64,000 bases of DNA from CAVROT01 sp963722905 (lineage in GTDB: Bacteria > Pseudomonadota > Alphaproteobacteria > Rhodobacterales > Rhodobacteraceae): positions 62,001-126,000 of the forward strand of contig CAVROT010000005.1 in assembly GCA_963722905.1 (NCBI GenBank). The letters are read 5' to 3'. Both the position numbers and the translations under genes were made by a program. This document shows, in pieces, positions 50,968 to 59,479 of the stretch. How positions within the stretch are numbered: position 1 is the first letter of the stretch; each line of letters starts with the position of its first letter. The notes under the pieces are model-generated. The model was not told the origin of the DNA and searched no databases. It saw only the letters and a list, made by a program, of their open reading frames with translations.

Positions 50968-52262
50968 CCATGCGCGCCGCCGCCCTCTTCTTCCTGGTCT
51001 TCGCGCTGATCGCCCTCGTCGGGGTCGTGCAGAGCTGGAACGTCGCGCTGGGCATCTTCAACATGGGATTGGTCAGCGCGATCATGGCGCTGGGGGTGAA
51101 CCTGCAATGGGGCTACGCCGGCCTCTTCAACATCGGGGTGATGGGGTTCGTGGCGTTGGGGGGCCTCGGCGCCGTACTGATCGGGATGCCGCCCGTGGAG
51201 GGGGCGTTCGCCGCGGGCGGGCTGCGTATTGCCGGGGGGCTGGCGATCGGCGCCGCGGCTGTCGTGGCGGCGGTGCAGGTCTGGCGGCGCATGGCCGCGG
51301 GGGCGCTGCGGGTCGCCGCTTTGCTGGCGGTGCTGATCGTGGGGTTCTTCGCCTTCCGGGCGGTGTTCGACGGGGGCGTCGCCGCTGTCGAGGCGATCGA
51401 CCCCGCCAGTGCGGGGAACCTGGGCGGCCTCGGCTGGCCCATCCTGCTGGGGTGGCCCGCCGGCGGGCTGCTGGCGGCGGGCGCGGCCTGGATCGTCGGC
51501 AAGACGGCCCTGGGGCTGCGGTCGGACTACCTTGCCATCGCCACGCTCGGGATCGCCGAGATCGTCATCGCCGTGATGAAGAACGAGGACTGGCTGGCCC
51601 GCGGCGTGAAGAACGTCATCGGCCTGCCCCGTCCGGTGCCCTACGAAGTCGACCTTCAGGGGTCCGCCGCATTCGCCGAACGGGCGCAGGCGGCCGGCAT
51701 GGACCCTGTGACCGCGTCGTCGCTGGCGGTGAAGGTGGCCTATGCCGGCCTATTCGCCGTGGTGCTGGCTGTGTTGATGGTGCTGGCCCAGCTGGCATGG
51801 CATTCGCCCTGGGGCCGGATGATGCGCGCCATCCGCGACAACGAGGTCGCGGCGCGCGCCATGGGAAAGGACGTGACGGCGCGGCATCTGCAGATCTTTA
51901 TCCTCGGCAGCGCGGTCTGCGGCCTCGCGGGCGCGATGATGACCACTCTGGATGGGCAGCTGACGCCGGGCACCTACCAGCCGCTGCGCTTCACCTTCCT
52001 GATCTGGGTGATGGTCATCGTCGGCGGGTCGGGCAACAACTGGGGCGCGGTGCTGGGCGGCTTCCTGATCTGGTTCCTCTGGGTCGAGGTCGAGCCCATG
52101 GCGTTATGGGTCATGACGGCGCTGGCCGGCGGGCTGGCCGAGGACAGCGCGCTGAGGGCGCACCTGATCGACAGCGCGGCACAAATGCGGCTGCTGACGA
52201 TGGGGGTGGTCCTGCTGGCGGTGCTGCGCTTCTCGCCTCGCGGGCTCTTGCCGGAACGCTAG
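50964..52262 (+). CDS. livM: Branched-chain amino acid-type ABC permease LivM
   Basis: A 432-residue permease. LivM motifs: LGVNLQWGYAGLFNIGVMGFVALGG, LGLRSDYLAIATLGIAEIVIAVMKNEDWL and the EAA loop MMRAIRDNEVAARAMGKDVTARHLQIFILGSA. A hydrophobic block at ~80-130 (GGLRIAGGLAIGAAAVVAAVQVW) adds helices beyond the usual set and explains the larger size compared with many LivM (about 320-425 aa). It is cotranslated with livH through a 4-bp overlap. Confidence 0.93.
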   Translation: MTMRAAALFFLVFALIALVGVVQSWNVALGIFNMGLVSAIMALGVNLQWGYAGLFNIGVMGFVALGGLGAVLIGMPPVEGAFAAGGLRIAGGLAIGAAAVVAAVQVWRRMAAGALRVAALLAVLIVGFFAFRAVFDGGVAAVEAIDPASAGNLGGLGWPILLGWPAGGLLAAGAAWIVGKTALGLRSDYLAIATLGIAEIVIAVMKNEDWLARGVKNVIGLPRPVPYEVDLQGSAAFAERAQAAGMDPVTASSLAVKVAYAGLFAVVLAVLMVLAQLAWHSPWGRMMRAIRDNEVAARAMGKDVTARHLQIFILGSAVCGLAGAMMTTLDGQLTPGTYQPLRFTFLIWVMVIVGGSGNNWGAVLGGFLIWFLWVEVEPMALWVMTALAGGLAEDSALRAHLIDSAAQMRLLTMGVVLLAVLRFSPRGLLPER

Positions 52263-52263
52263 G

Positions 52264-52863
52264 GTGGACGAAGGCACTCCGGCGATCCTCGTTTTCGCGG
52301 CAGGGGCGTCGCGGCGGATGGCCCCGCGCGACAAGCTTCTGGAGGTCGTGGAGGGCGTGCAGCTGCTGCGTCTGGTGACTTTGCGGGCCGTGGCGACCGG
52401 ATGCCCGGTCGTCGTGCTTTTGCCGCCGGACCGGCCCGCGCGCGACCGGGCGGTGGAGGGTCTGGACTGCCGGCGCGTGACCGTCGCGGACGCCGGTCTG
52501 GGCCTGAGCGCTTCCTTCCGCGCCGGCATCGCGGCGGCCGGTGGCGCGCCGGCCGCGATGATGGTGCTGGCCGACATGCCCGAGATCGGGACGGCGGAAT
52601 TGGAGGCGCTGATCGCCGCGTTCCACGCCGCCGGGGGCGACCGGCCGGTGCAAGCCACGGCCGCGGACCTGACGCCCGGGCAGCCGGTGATCTTTCCGCG
52701 GCGGCTGTTTCCGGCGCTGGCGGAGTTGCAGGGGGACGTCGGCGGGCGGGCGGTGCTGACGCGCGAGGTCGTGGTGACCGTGCCCCTCGCCGGGCGCCGC
52801 GCGCTCGTCGACCTCGATACGCCCGAAGAGTGGGCCGCATGGCGGGCGCGAACGCCGTCCTGA
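52264..52863 (+). CDS. MobA/MocA-like nucleotidyltransferase
   Basis: A 199-residue NTP-transferase-fold protein with the nucleotide motif LVFAAGASRRMAPRDKLLEVVEG (AAGxSxRM..DK) and the metal site VLADMPEIG. This group includes molybdenum-cofactor cytidylyl- and guanylyltransferases. GTG 52264 begins 1 bp after the livM stop, so it is cotranscribed with the transporter. A role in molybdopterin cytosine dinucleotide synthesis for xanthine dehydrogenase would fit the purine pathway in this window, but the xdh genes are not here and the link is speculative. Confidence 0.82.
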   Translation: MDEGTPAILVFAAGASRRMAPRDKLLEVVEGVQLLRLVTLRAVATGCPVVVLLPPDRPARDRAVEGLDCRRVTVADAGLGLSASFRAGIAAAGGAPAAMMVLADMPEIGTAELEALIAAFHAAGGDRPVQATAADLTPGQPVIFPRRLFPALAELQGDVGGRAVLTREVVVTVPLAGRRALVDLDTPEEWAAWRARTPS

Positions 52864-52891
52864 GCCCGCATGAGGCGGCGGCGCATCCGGC

Positions 52892-52975
52892 TGGTACCCG
52901 AGGTCGGACTCGAACCGACACGCCTTGCGGCGGGGGATTTTGAATCCCCTGCGTCTACCATTCCGCCACTCGGGC
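52892..52975 (-). tRNA. tRNA-Leu (anticodon CAA)
   Basis: On the minus strand the sequence begins GCCCGAGTGGCGGAATGGTA, has anticodon stem GGGGA/TCCCC with loop TTCAAAA (anticodon CAA), a long variable arm CGCCGCAAGGCG typical of class II tRNAs, T-loop GGTTCGAGTCC, and acceptor CTCGGGT with encoded ACCA. Length 84 nt including CCA. Confidence 0.97.
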
Positions 52976-53122
52976 CGGATGCGGTGCCACGCGGTGCCTA
53001 AGGCGTTCCGCCGGCGGTGGGAAGGGCCGAATCGACGGCGGCGACGGTGCTGAATGTCGGGCGGACATGACACCGGATTGCGCGCCCGCCATTTCCCGCC
53101 GAACGGCAGCCTTCGCCGCGCG

Positions 53123-54010
53123 TCAGAGCTGTCGCGCGGCGAAGGTATCGCAGGACTGCATCTGGCCGGTCCGGTAGCCGGTGGCGAACCAGCGCTGGCG
53201 CTGCTCGGACGTGCCGTGGGTGAAGGTATGCGGCGACGGAACCCTGCCGGCCTCGCGCGCGAGGGTATCGTCGCCGATCTCGCGCGCCGCGTTCATCGCC
53301 TCCTCCACGTCGCCGGGGTCGAGGCTGCCGAACTTGGCCTCGGCCGTCCGCGCCCAGATCCCGGCGAAGCAGTCGGCCTGAAGCTCGATCCGCACCGAAA
53401 GGGCGTTGGATTCGGCGGGGCTGGCCGAACGGCGGGCTTCGTTGACCTGTCCCAGTATCCCGATCTCCTGCTGGACGTGATGGGCGATCTCGTGGGCCAC
53501 GACATACGCGGCGGCGAAATCGCCCTTGGCGCCCAGTCGATCCGACAGCGTGGTGAAGAACGCTGTGTCCAGATAGGCTTTCTCGTCCGCGGGACAGTAG
53601 AACGGTCCCGTGGCGCCGGACGCGCCGCCGCAGGGACTTTGCGTCACGTTCTTGAAGAGGACCAGCGTCGCGGGGTCGTAGGCGCGGCCCACCTGATCGG
53701 GGAAGATGTCGGCCCACACCTCTTCGGTGTCGGCCAGCGTGACAGAGACGAACTGCGCGGCGTCCTCGTCGGCCTGTGTCACCTGCGCGGGCGCGCTGCT
53801 GTAGGTCCCGCCGCCGCCCCCGCCGTTCAGGATGGGAGAGACGTCGATGCCGAAGAAATAGCCGACCGCCAGGACCAGCACCACGCCGCCGAGGCCCAGC
53901 CCGCCCGCGCCGCGACCGATCCGCATCCCGCCTCCGCCGCGCCGCATGCCGCCGCCCGAACGGCGCCGATCCTCGATATTGCGGCTGCCCCGCCGTCCAC
54001 GCCATTGCAT
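53123..54010 (-). CDS. YpfJ-type neutral zinc metallopeptidase
   Basis: A 295-residue protein: Arg/Gly-rich N-terminus (MQWRGRRGSRNIEDRR), one membrane helix GLGLGGVVLVLAVGYFFGI, a Gly-rich linker and an extracytoplasmic zinc-protease domain with HEIAHH (173-178) and the third ligand region ELQADCFAGIWA, as in YpfJ/KPN_02809. ATG 54010 is chosen because the MxWRGRRGSxNIEDRR start is conserved; the frame is open upstream. It is followed (tail side) by tRNA-Leu. Physiological substrate unknown. Confidence 0.93.
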   Translation of the reverse strand: MQWRGRRGSRNIEDRRRSGGGMRRGGGGMRIGRGAGGLGLGGVVLVLAVGYFFGIDVSPILNGGGGGGTYSSAPAQVTQADEDAAQFVSVTLADTEEVWADIFPDQVGRAYDPATLVLFKNVTQSPCGGASGATGPFYCPADEKAYLDTAFFTTLSDRLGAKGDFAAAYVVAHEIAHHVQQEIGILGQVNEARRSASPAESNALSVRIELQADCFAGIWARTAEAKFGSLDPGDVEEAMNAAREIGDDTLAREAGRVPSPHTFTHGTSEQRQRWFATGYRTGQMQSCDTFAARQL

Positions 54011-54096
54011 CCGTCGCCGCCCCTTCGTGTGATCCGGCACCTCTTGACGCCTGTCGGGTGCCATGATGCATGGCCGCAACGCGAAGGACAGCCGAA

Positions 54097-54675
54097 ATGA
54101 TCCGCAGGCTTTACGACTGGACGCTGGCGCGTGCCGCCTCGCCGCGGGCCATGCCCATCCTCGGCGGTGTCAGCTTCGTCGAGGCGTCCGTCTTTCCGAT
54201 CCCGCCCGACGTCCTGATGATCCCCATGATCCTGGCCCGCCCCCGCCGCGCCTGGGCTATCGCCGGCGTGGCGCTGCTGGGGTCGGTGCTGGGCGGTCTC
54301 TTCGGCTACTGGATCGGCGCGGCGTTGTGGGAGAGCGTCGGCCGCCCGGTGCTGGAGTTCTACGGCAAGGACGACCATTTCGACGAGTTCCGCCTGCGCT
54401 ACAACGACTACGGTGCGTGGGCGGTCCTGATCGCCGGGGTGACGCCCTTCCCCTTCAAGGTCGTCACGATCCTGTCGGGCGCGACCGGCCTGTCGCTGCC
54501 GATCTTCGTCGTCTCCAGCATCCTCGCGCGGGCGGCGCGGTTCTACCTCGTCGCCGCCCTGCTGTGGCGGTTCGGCGAGCCGGTTCGGGAGTTCGTGGAA
54601 CGTTGGCTGGGGCTGCTCTTCGCCGTCTTCTGCGTGCTCCTGATCGGGAGCTTCTGGCTGGTGCGGTACCTGTGA
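54097..54675 (+). CDS. YqaA/DedA-family membrane protein
   Basis: A 192-residue protein of the YqaA branch of the DedA (SNARE-associated) superfamily: GGVSFVEASVFPIPPDVLMIPMILARP, LLGSVLGGLFGYWIGAALW, then VLIAGVTPFPFKVVTILSGATGLSLPIFVVSS. These proteins have roles in membrane lipid transport/homeostasis. ATG 54097 follows GAAGGA; an upstream ATG 54070 is in frame but poorly placed. Its stop overlaps the dsbB start as GTGA. Confidence 0.92.
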   Translation: MIRRLYDWTLARAASPRAMPILGGVSFVEASVFPIPPDVLMIPMILARPRRAWAIAGVALLGSVLGGLFGYWIGAALWESVGRPVLEFYGKDDHFDEFRLRYNDYGAWAVLIAGVTPFPFKVVTILSGATGLSLPIFVVSSILARAARFYLVAALLWRFGEPVREFVERWLGLLFAVFCVLLIGSFWLVRYL

Positions 54676-55184
54676 CGGCCAGGGGCGCCGACCCCCGTGC
54701 GCTGTGCCTGGCTGCCGCGGCGGGGTCCGCGCTGCTGCTGGCGGCGGCCTACGGGTTCCAGTTGGCCGGCTACGCGCCCTGCAAGATGTGCCTGTGGCAG
54801 CGATGGCCGCATGCGGTCGCGCTGGGCGTGGCGGGCGGCCTGCTGCTGCTGCCCGTCGCGGCCGCCGCCGCCGCGGGTCTTCTGGCGACGCTGACGACGG
54901 CCGGGATCGCGGCCTATCACACCGGCGTCGAACGGGGCTGGTGGGAGGGTCCGACGTCGTGCTCTGGCAGCGGTGCGGGCCTCGGCGGCCTGAGCGGCGC
55001 GGATCTGCTGTCGACCGACCTGCCCGCCCGCGTCGTCATGTGCGACGAGGTCGCCTGGGCCTTTGCGGGGCTGTCCATGGCGAGTTGGAACATGCTGGCG
55101 TCGCTGGCACTGGCCGCGGTCTGGGCTGTCGCGCTGAGGCTGTCACTGGGCCGCGCGCGTTACCGTTCGGGTGGCAGGGAATAG
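54672..55184 (+). CDS. dsbB: Disulfide bond formation protein B
   Basis: A 170-residue four-helix membrane protein. Redox cysteines are visible as APCKMCLWQRWPH (C37, C40) and a second pair C97 (TSCSGSG) and C124 (VVMCDEV), matching DsbB, which oxidises DsbA and passes electrons to quinone. GTG 54672 overlaps the yqaA stop. Its last 25 bp overlap, tail to tail, the thioesterase gene on the other strand. Confidence 0.93.
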   Translation: MTARGADPRALCLAAAAGSALLLAAAYGFQLAGYAPCKMCLWQRWPHAVALGVAGGLLLLPVAAAAAAGLLATLTTAGIAAYHTGVERGWWEGPTSCSGSGAGLGGLSGADLLSTDLPARVVMCDEVAWAFAGLSMASWNMLASLALAAVWAVALRLSLGRARYRSGGRE

Positions 55185-55582
55185 GTCAGACTGGCCCGCG
55201 CCACCGGGTCCGACGCGCCCTCGGACGCGATCATCACGTCGCCCACGGCCAGCACGCGCCCCAGCTTGAGAACTCGCGCCGTCCCCAGCAGGGGCACGCC
55301 GGCGGCCGGGCGGCGCATGAAATCGATGGCGCAGCTGGTCGTCACCGCCAGCGCCTTCGGCCCCACGCGGGCAAGGATCGCCAGATACATCGCAACGTCC
55401 GCGAGCGCGAACATCGTCGGCCCCGAGACGGTGCCGCCGGGCCTCAGATGCCGGTCGTCGACCATCAGCCGCACGACCAGCTCCGCGTCCGACACCGCGT
55501 CGACGGCGAACTGATCGGCAACCTGCGGGAAGGCCTCGGCCATGAAGGCAGTCAACGCATCGCGGTCCATCGGCAGTGTCAC
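55160..55582 (-). CDS. PaaI-type hotdog thioesterase
   Basis: A 140-residue hotdog-fold protein: DRHLRPGGTVSGPTMFALADVAMYLAILARVG covers the central helix with the G-x-x-x-x-x-x-x-D pattern of PaaI-type thioesterases, followed by TTSCAIDFMRRPAAGVPLLGTARVLKLG. It likely hydrolyses acyl-CoA. GTG 55582 is preceded by GGAG; ATG 55570 is in frame. The 3' end overlaps dsbB by 25 bp. Confidence 0.88.
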   Translation of the reverse strand: MTLPMDRDALTAFMAEAFPQVADQFAVDAVSDAELVVRLMVDDRHLRPGGTVSGPTMFALADVAMYLAILARVGPKALAVTTSCAIDFMRRPAAGVPLLGTARVLKLGRVLAVGDVMIASEGASDPVARASLTYSLPPER

Positions 55583-55647
55583 GTTCTCGCTCCGGCAAGC
55601 TGACGCTACACTGTCCCGAACGCCATGCGCGACACAAGGAGGCGGAG

Positions 55648-55740
55648 ATGACGCGCACGACCGAACGCCGTGGCATCCGGAAGCGGCGGGATCCGTCGTT
55701 CATCCGGTGGCAGATGACCGCGACGCTCGACCCGGAATGA
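55648..55740 (+). CDS. 30-aa small ORF coupled to DUF1801 gene
   Basis: ATG 55648 has a perfect AAGGAGG (55636-55642) 5 bp upstream and encodes MTRTTERRGIRKRRDPSFIR followed by WQMTATLDPE. Its TGA (55738-55740) overlaps the ATG of the DUF1801 gene (55737). It is Arg-rich and unlike any family I know. Either it is a real small protein or a leader that brings ribosomes to the next gene, which lacks its own good ribosome site. Confidence 0.5.
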   Translation: MTRTTERRGIRKRRDPSFIRWQMTATLDPE

Positions 55741-56132
55741 CGGTCGAGGCGTTTCTGTCGGCGATCCCGCTCGATACGCGTCGCGACGAGGCCCGCCGCC
55801 TCGACGCGATCTTCCGCGCCGCAACGGGGTGGGAGCCGTGGTTGTCGGGCCGGGTCGTCGGCTACGGTCGATACGGCTATCGCTATGGCAGCGGCCGCAG
55901 CGGCTCGTCCTTCGCCACCGGGTTCGCTCCGGCCGGCCGGCGTCTGTCGCTGCATATCCTGCCGGGCTACGCCGATTTTCCCGACATTGCAGAACGTCTC
56001 GGGCGACACGCGCGGGGCAAGTCGTGCTGGTACCTGCACCGGCTGGACGACGCCGATCCGGTAGCCTTGCGCGATCTGATCCGCGCGGGGCTGGAGAACC
56101 TCGACACCCACTGGCCGGTCAAGCCGACCTGA
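55737..56132 (+). CDS. DUF1801-domain protein
   Basis: A 131-residue protein: VEAFLSAIPLDTRRDEARRLDAIFRAATGWEPWLSGRVVGYGRYGYRYGSGRSG, with the F-G-x-Y-x-Y-R-Y-x-S pattern of DUF1801, and SCWYLHRLDDAD near the end. Family members are small cytoplasmic proteins of unknown function. ATG 55737 overlaps the stop of the 30-aa ORF. It is convergent with hflX. Confidence 0.85.
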   Translation: MTVEAFLSAIPLDTRRDEARRLDAIFRAATGWEPWLSGRVVGYGRYGYRYGSGRSGSSFATGFAPAGRRLSLHILPGYADFPDIAERLGRHARGKSCWYLHRLDDADPVALRDLIRAGLENLDTHWPVKPT

Positions 56133-56220
56133 CGGTTCCGCCAGTCCCGTGACGAGAGGATGCCGGGGCCGCGCCGATTCGGGCGGCAAAGCCAGATGCG
56201 ATCCGCAGGCACCCGGCAGC

Positions 56221-57486
56221 CTAGACGAGCGCTGCGAAGGCCGCCTTCTGGCGTGCGGTCCAGAGAACGGAGAAGGTCGCGCCGTCCTCTCCGGGTCTCT
56301 CGTCCTCGACCACGCCGCGCTGATAGAGCCAAGCGCGGCGGCGCCCGTCGTTGTGGCCCAGCGTTACCGTATCGGGCTGGCGCCCCTCGCCCAGCGCATC
56401 GGCGACGGCCTCGACCAGCGCGCCGGTCCCCTCTCCCGTCACGGCCGAGATCGCGACCACGTCGTCCCGCCGCGCGGCGGCGTTCGAGGCGGTGGCGCGG
56501 GCGTCGGCGGGCAGCAGGTCGGTCTTGTTCCAGACCTCGATCACCGGCGTCGCCTCGTTAACGCCGAGGTCGGCCATGATCGCGTTGACGTCGGCGGCCT
56601 GTCCGTCGCTCTGCGGATGGGCGATGTCGCGCACGTGGAGGATCAGGTCGGCGGCCAGCACCTCTTCCAGCGTCGCACGGAAGGCCGCGACCAGCTGGGT
56701 GGGCAGCTCGGAGATGAAGCCGACGGTGTCCGACAGGATCACCCGCGGACCGGTGCCGCTGGGCGCCGGCAGGTCCACCGCGCGCATCGTCGGGTCGAGC
56801 GTGGCGAAGAGCATGTCCTCGGCCATCACCTCGGCCCCCGTCAGCCGGTTGAAGAGCGTGGACTTGCCCGCGTTGGTATAGCCCACCAGCGCCACGACCG
56901 GGAACGGCACCTTGGCGCGTGCGGCGCGGTGCAGCTCGCGCGTCTTGACGACCTTGGCGAGTTGCTTGCGCAGCCGGGCCATCTGGTCGTCGATGGCGCG
57001 GCGGTCCGCCTCGATCTGGGTCTCGCCGGGGCCGCCGACGAAGCCGAGGCCGCCGCGCTGACGCTCCAGGTGCGTCCAGGCGCGCACGAGGCGCGTACGC
57101 TGGTAGGCCAGCGCCGCCATCTCGACCTGCAGCACGCCTTCGCGCGTGGCGGCGCGGTCGCTGAAGATCTCCAGGATCAGGCCGGTACGATCCAGCACCT
57201 TTAGGCCCCAGGCCTTTTCCAGGTTACGCTGCTGTACCGGCGTCACCGGGCCGTCGATCAGGACCAGCCCGACCTCGTCCGTCTCGAACTTGGTCTTCAG
57301 CTCCTCGATCTTGCCGCTGCCCAACAGAAGCCCCGGATGCGCGCGCGGAAGCCGCACGACCTCTCCCCCTGCGACGTCGAGGTCGGGCAGAGCGGCCGCC
57401 AATGCCAGCGCCTCTTCCAGCGATGGCTCGGGCGCACGGCGGTCGCGGTCCGACTTGATCTCGGGATGGAGGACCCAGGCCCGCAT
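56221..57486 (-). CDS. hflX: Ribosome-associated GTPase HflX
   Basis: A 421-residue GTPase that splits and rescues stalled ribosomes. The N-terminal HflX domain carries RAHPGLLLGSGKIEEL and LERQRGGLGFVGGPGETQIE; the G domain has G1 GYTNAGKST, G2 region FATLDPTMR, G3 DTVGF and G4 NKTD. ATG 57486 (MRAWVLHPEIKSD) is where homology begins; ATG 57510 is in frame and would overlap hfq. It follows hfq closely, the classical hfq-hflX arrangement. Confidence 0.95.
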   Translation of the reverse strand: MRAWVLHPEIKSDRDRRAPEPSLEEALALAAALPDLDVAGGEVVRLPRAHPGLLLGSGKIEELKTKFETDEVGLVLIDGPVTPVQQRNLEKAWGLKVLDRTGLILEIFSDRAATREGVLQVEMAALAYQRTRLVRAWTHLERQRGGLGFVGGPGETQIEADRRAIDDQMARLRKQLAKVVKTRELHRAARAKVPFPVVALVGYTNAGKSTLFNRLTGAEVMAEDMLFATLDPTMRAVDLPAPSGTGPRVILSDTVGFISELPTQLVAAFRATLEEVLAADLILHVRDIAHPQSDGQAADVNAIMADLGVNEATPVIEVWNKTDLLPADARATASNAAARRDDVVAISAVTGEGTGALVEAVADALGEGRQPDTVTLGHNDGRRRAWLYQRGVVEDERPGEDGATFSVLWTARQKAAFAALV

Positions 57487-57499
57487 CACCGCACCGCCG

Positions 57500-57739
57500 T
57501 CACGCGGCATCGTCGCCGTCGTAAAGGCTGATCGGCTGCGAGGGCATGATCGTGCTGATCGCGCCCTTGAAGACCAGCTGCGACTGGCCGTCGCGACGCA
57601 GAAGCACGCAGAAGTTGTCGAACCACGTGATGACGCCCTGCAGCTTGACCCCGTTGATGAGGAATATCGTCACCGGGACCTTGGTCTTGCGGACGTGGTT
57701 GAGGAAGGTTTCCTGAAGGTTCTGCTTCTCTGCGGCCAT
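57500..57739 (-). CDS. hfq: RNA chaperone Hfq
   Basis: A 79-residue Sm-like protein: KQNLQETFLNHVRKTKVPVTIFLINGVKLQGVITWFDNFCVLLRR covers Sm1 with the uridine-binding Gln/Phe residues, and LVFKGAISTIMPSQPI carries Sm2 (the alphaproteobacterial version of YKHA). It mediates sRNA-mRNA pairing. It is located 120 bp after trkH and 13 bp before hflX on the minus strand. Confidence 0.98.
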   Translation of the reverse strand: MAAEKQNLQETFLNHVRKTKVPVTIFLINGVKLQGVITWFDNFCVLLRRDGQSQLVFKGAISTIMPSQPISLYDGDDAA

Positions 57740-57859
57740 GCGGCTGTCCTTCGCGTCGATTGTTCTTGGCTGCAGTCGGCCTCACGGGTCGCTGCGGCAG
57801 GCGTGCGGCGGACTATGCAGGGGGGCGGGCCGAGTTTCCAGACCCGATCCGCCGCAAGT

Positions 57860-59479
57860 TCAGCGGCGCCAGACGTTCGGATTCAGCAGCGCGATGAGCG
57901 CCAGGGTCTCCAGACGGCCCAGCACCATGGCCATCGCCAGGATGACCTGTGCGGCGGGGCCCAGTGCCGAGTAGAGGATCGGCACCTCGCCCCCGACCGC
58001 CGCCAGGGGGCCCGTCGTCGACAGGGCGGCCACGGTCAGCACCACCGATGCGTCGAAGGGGATGCCGGTGAGCGACAGCGCCGACATCACCAGCGCCACC
58101 GACAGGGCGAAGAGCATGAAGAATATCCAGGCGACGTAGGCGCCGCGGCGGCGAATGTGCCGGGCTGTCCGCCCGGACCCGCCCACCGAAGAGGGATGGA
58201 CCAGCTTCTCCATTTCGCGCAACCCGTGCTTGTAGAGTGCATAGATGCGCAGCAGCTTGACGCCCCCCGCCGAGGTGGCGACCCCGCCGCCCACCAGCGA
58301 CAGCCCCAGCAGGATCATGCCCGGCGTCTCAAGCCCCGACCACGACCGCGCGCTTTCCCACGAGGTGCTGACGAAGCCGGTCGTGGTCAAAAACGAGAGC
58401 GTGTTGAAGACGGCACCCCAGAGCGCGCGTAGCGCCGCGTCCAGATCGGCCTCTTCGGAGGATTCGTAGGCGCCGGTCCAGTGGCGCAGGAACAGCATGG
58501 CCGGCAGGACGACGACGCAGGTGGCCGCGATCGCGATCTCGGGATCGCGCCAGAGCGGGGACCGTTCGGCGTCCTGCCGGCCCGAACCGTAGGTGCGGCG
58601 CGACACCGCGAAGATCAGGAACGCGCAGACCGCTACCTCGACCCCCACCCCGGCCGAGCCGCCGTAACCGGCGTCGGCGGGCAGGATGCCGCTGGTGGCC
58701 ATAGTGGACATTGCGGTGCAGATGGCGACGAAGGGCGAGGCCCCGGCACCGATCAGCAGCATCGTCAGCGCCAGCGTCAGTCCGGCATAGATCGGCGCCA
58801 GCCGCGACGCGAAGCGCGCCAGCCGCTCGGTCGGATCGGCGACTTCGCGGATCTGCGACCGCGGCGCGGCTTCGGCGGCGTCGATCCGCGCGTCCACGTC
58901 GCGCGACACTGCGTTTCCAGCGTTCGCGCCGGACCCCGGACCGCCCGCCACCCTGTCGCCGCCAGTCACCTCGAAGCCGCCCAGGTTGAGCGGGGCCAGA
59001 ACCGCGATGGCCGCGATCCACATCAGCAGGCCGCCCAGCCAGCCCACGAGGACCCGCCACAGGTGCAGGGTGGGCGTGAGATCTCCCGCGCGCTCGAAGA
59101 GCGTCGCACCCGTCGTGGTGATTGACGAGATCATCTCGAACCACGCGGCGAAGAACCCCACGCCGTCGGCCGCCTGGTGGAACGGTACGGCCAACATCGC
59201 GGGGAGCGCGGTGAAGGCGACGGCCAGCGCGACCAGGTGGCTGCGCGCGGCATGCCGGTCGGTCCGGCCGGACAGTGCCACCGCCAGCAGCGCGAAGAGC
59301 CCGCCGAAGAGCACGGCCGAGAACCCGAACGACTGCGCCGCCCCCCGATCGCCGTGCCAGAGGGCGAAGACGCAAGGCACCAGCATCGCCGCGGCGCCGT
59401 AGCCGACCAGCCGGACCGAGGGCGGCGGCTGCGCCACGCTCCACCGCGGGATGCGGGCGGGAAGGCCCGTCGCGGCCAT
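57860..59479 (-). CDS. trkH: Trk potassium uptake protein TrkH
   Basis: A 539-residue membrane protein with P-loop-like filter repeats: MISSITTTGATLFE, AMSTMATSGILPA, NTLSFLTTTGFVST and VAALSTTGPLAAVG each carry the T-x-G filter element. An extra polar loop between ~195 and 245 (GDRVAGGPGSGANAGNAVSRD) is probably disordered. ATG 59479 shares one base with the trkA stop. It forms the K+ channel gated by TrkA. Confidence 0.95.
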   Translation of the reverse strand: MAATGLPARIPRWSVAQPPPSVRLVGYGAAAMLVPCVFALWHGDRGAAQSFGFSAVLFGGLFALLAVALSGRTDRHAARSHLVALAVAFTALPAMLAVPFHQAADGVGFFAAWFEMISSITTTGATLFERAGDLTPTLHLWRVLVGWLGGLLMWIAAIAVLAPLNLGGFEVTGGDRVAGGPGSGANAGNAVSRDVDARIDAAEAAPRSQIREVADPTERLARFASRLAPIYAGLTLALTMLLIGAGASPFVAICTAMSTMATSGILPADAGYGGSAGVGVEVAVCAFLIFAVSRRTYGSGRQDAERSPLWRDPEIAIAATCVVVLPAMLFLRHWTGAYESSEEADLDAALRALWGAVFNTLSFLTTTGFVSTSWESARSWSGLETPGMILLGLSLVGGGVATSAGGVKLLRIYALYKHGLREMEKLVHPSSVGGSGRTARHIRRRGAYVAWIFFMLFALSVALVMSALSLTGIPFDASVVLTVAALSTTGPLAAVGGEVPILYSALGPAAQVILAMAMVLGRLETLALIALLNPNVWRR

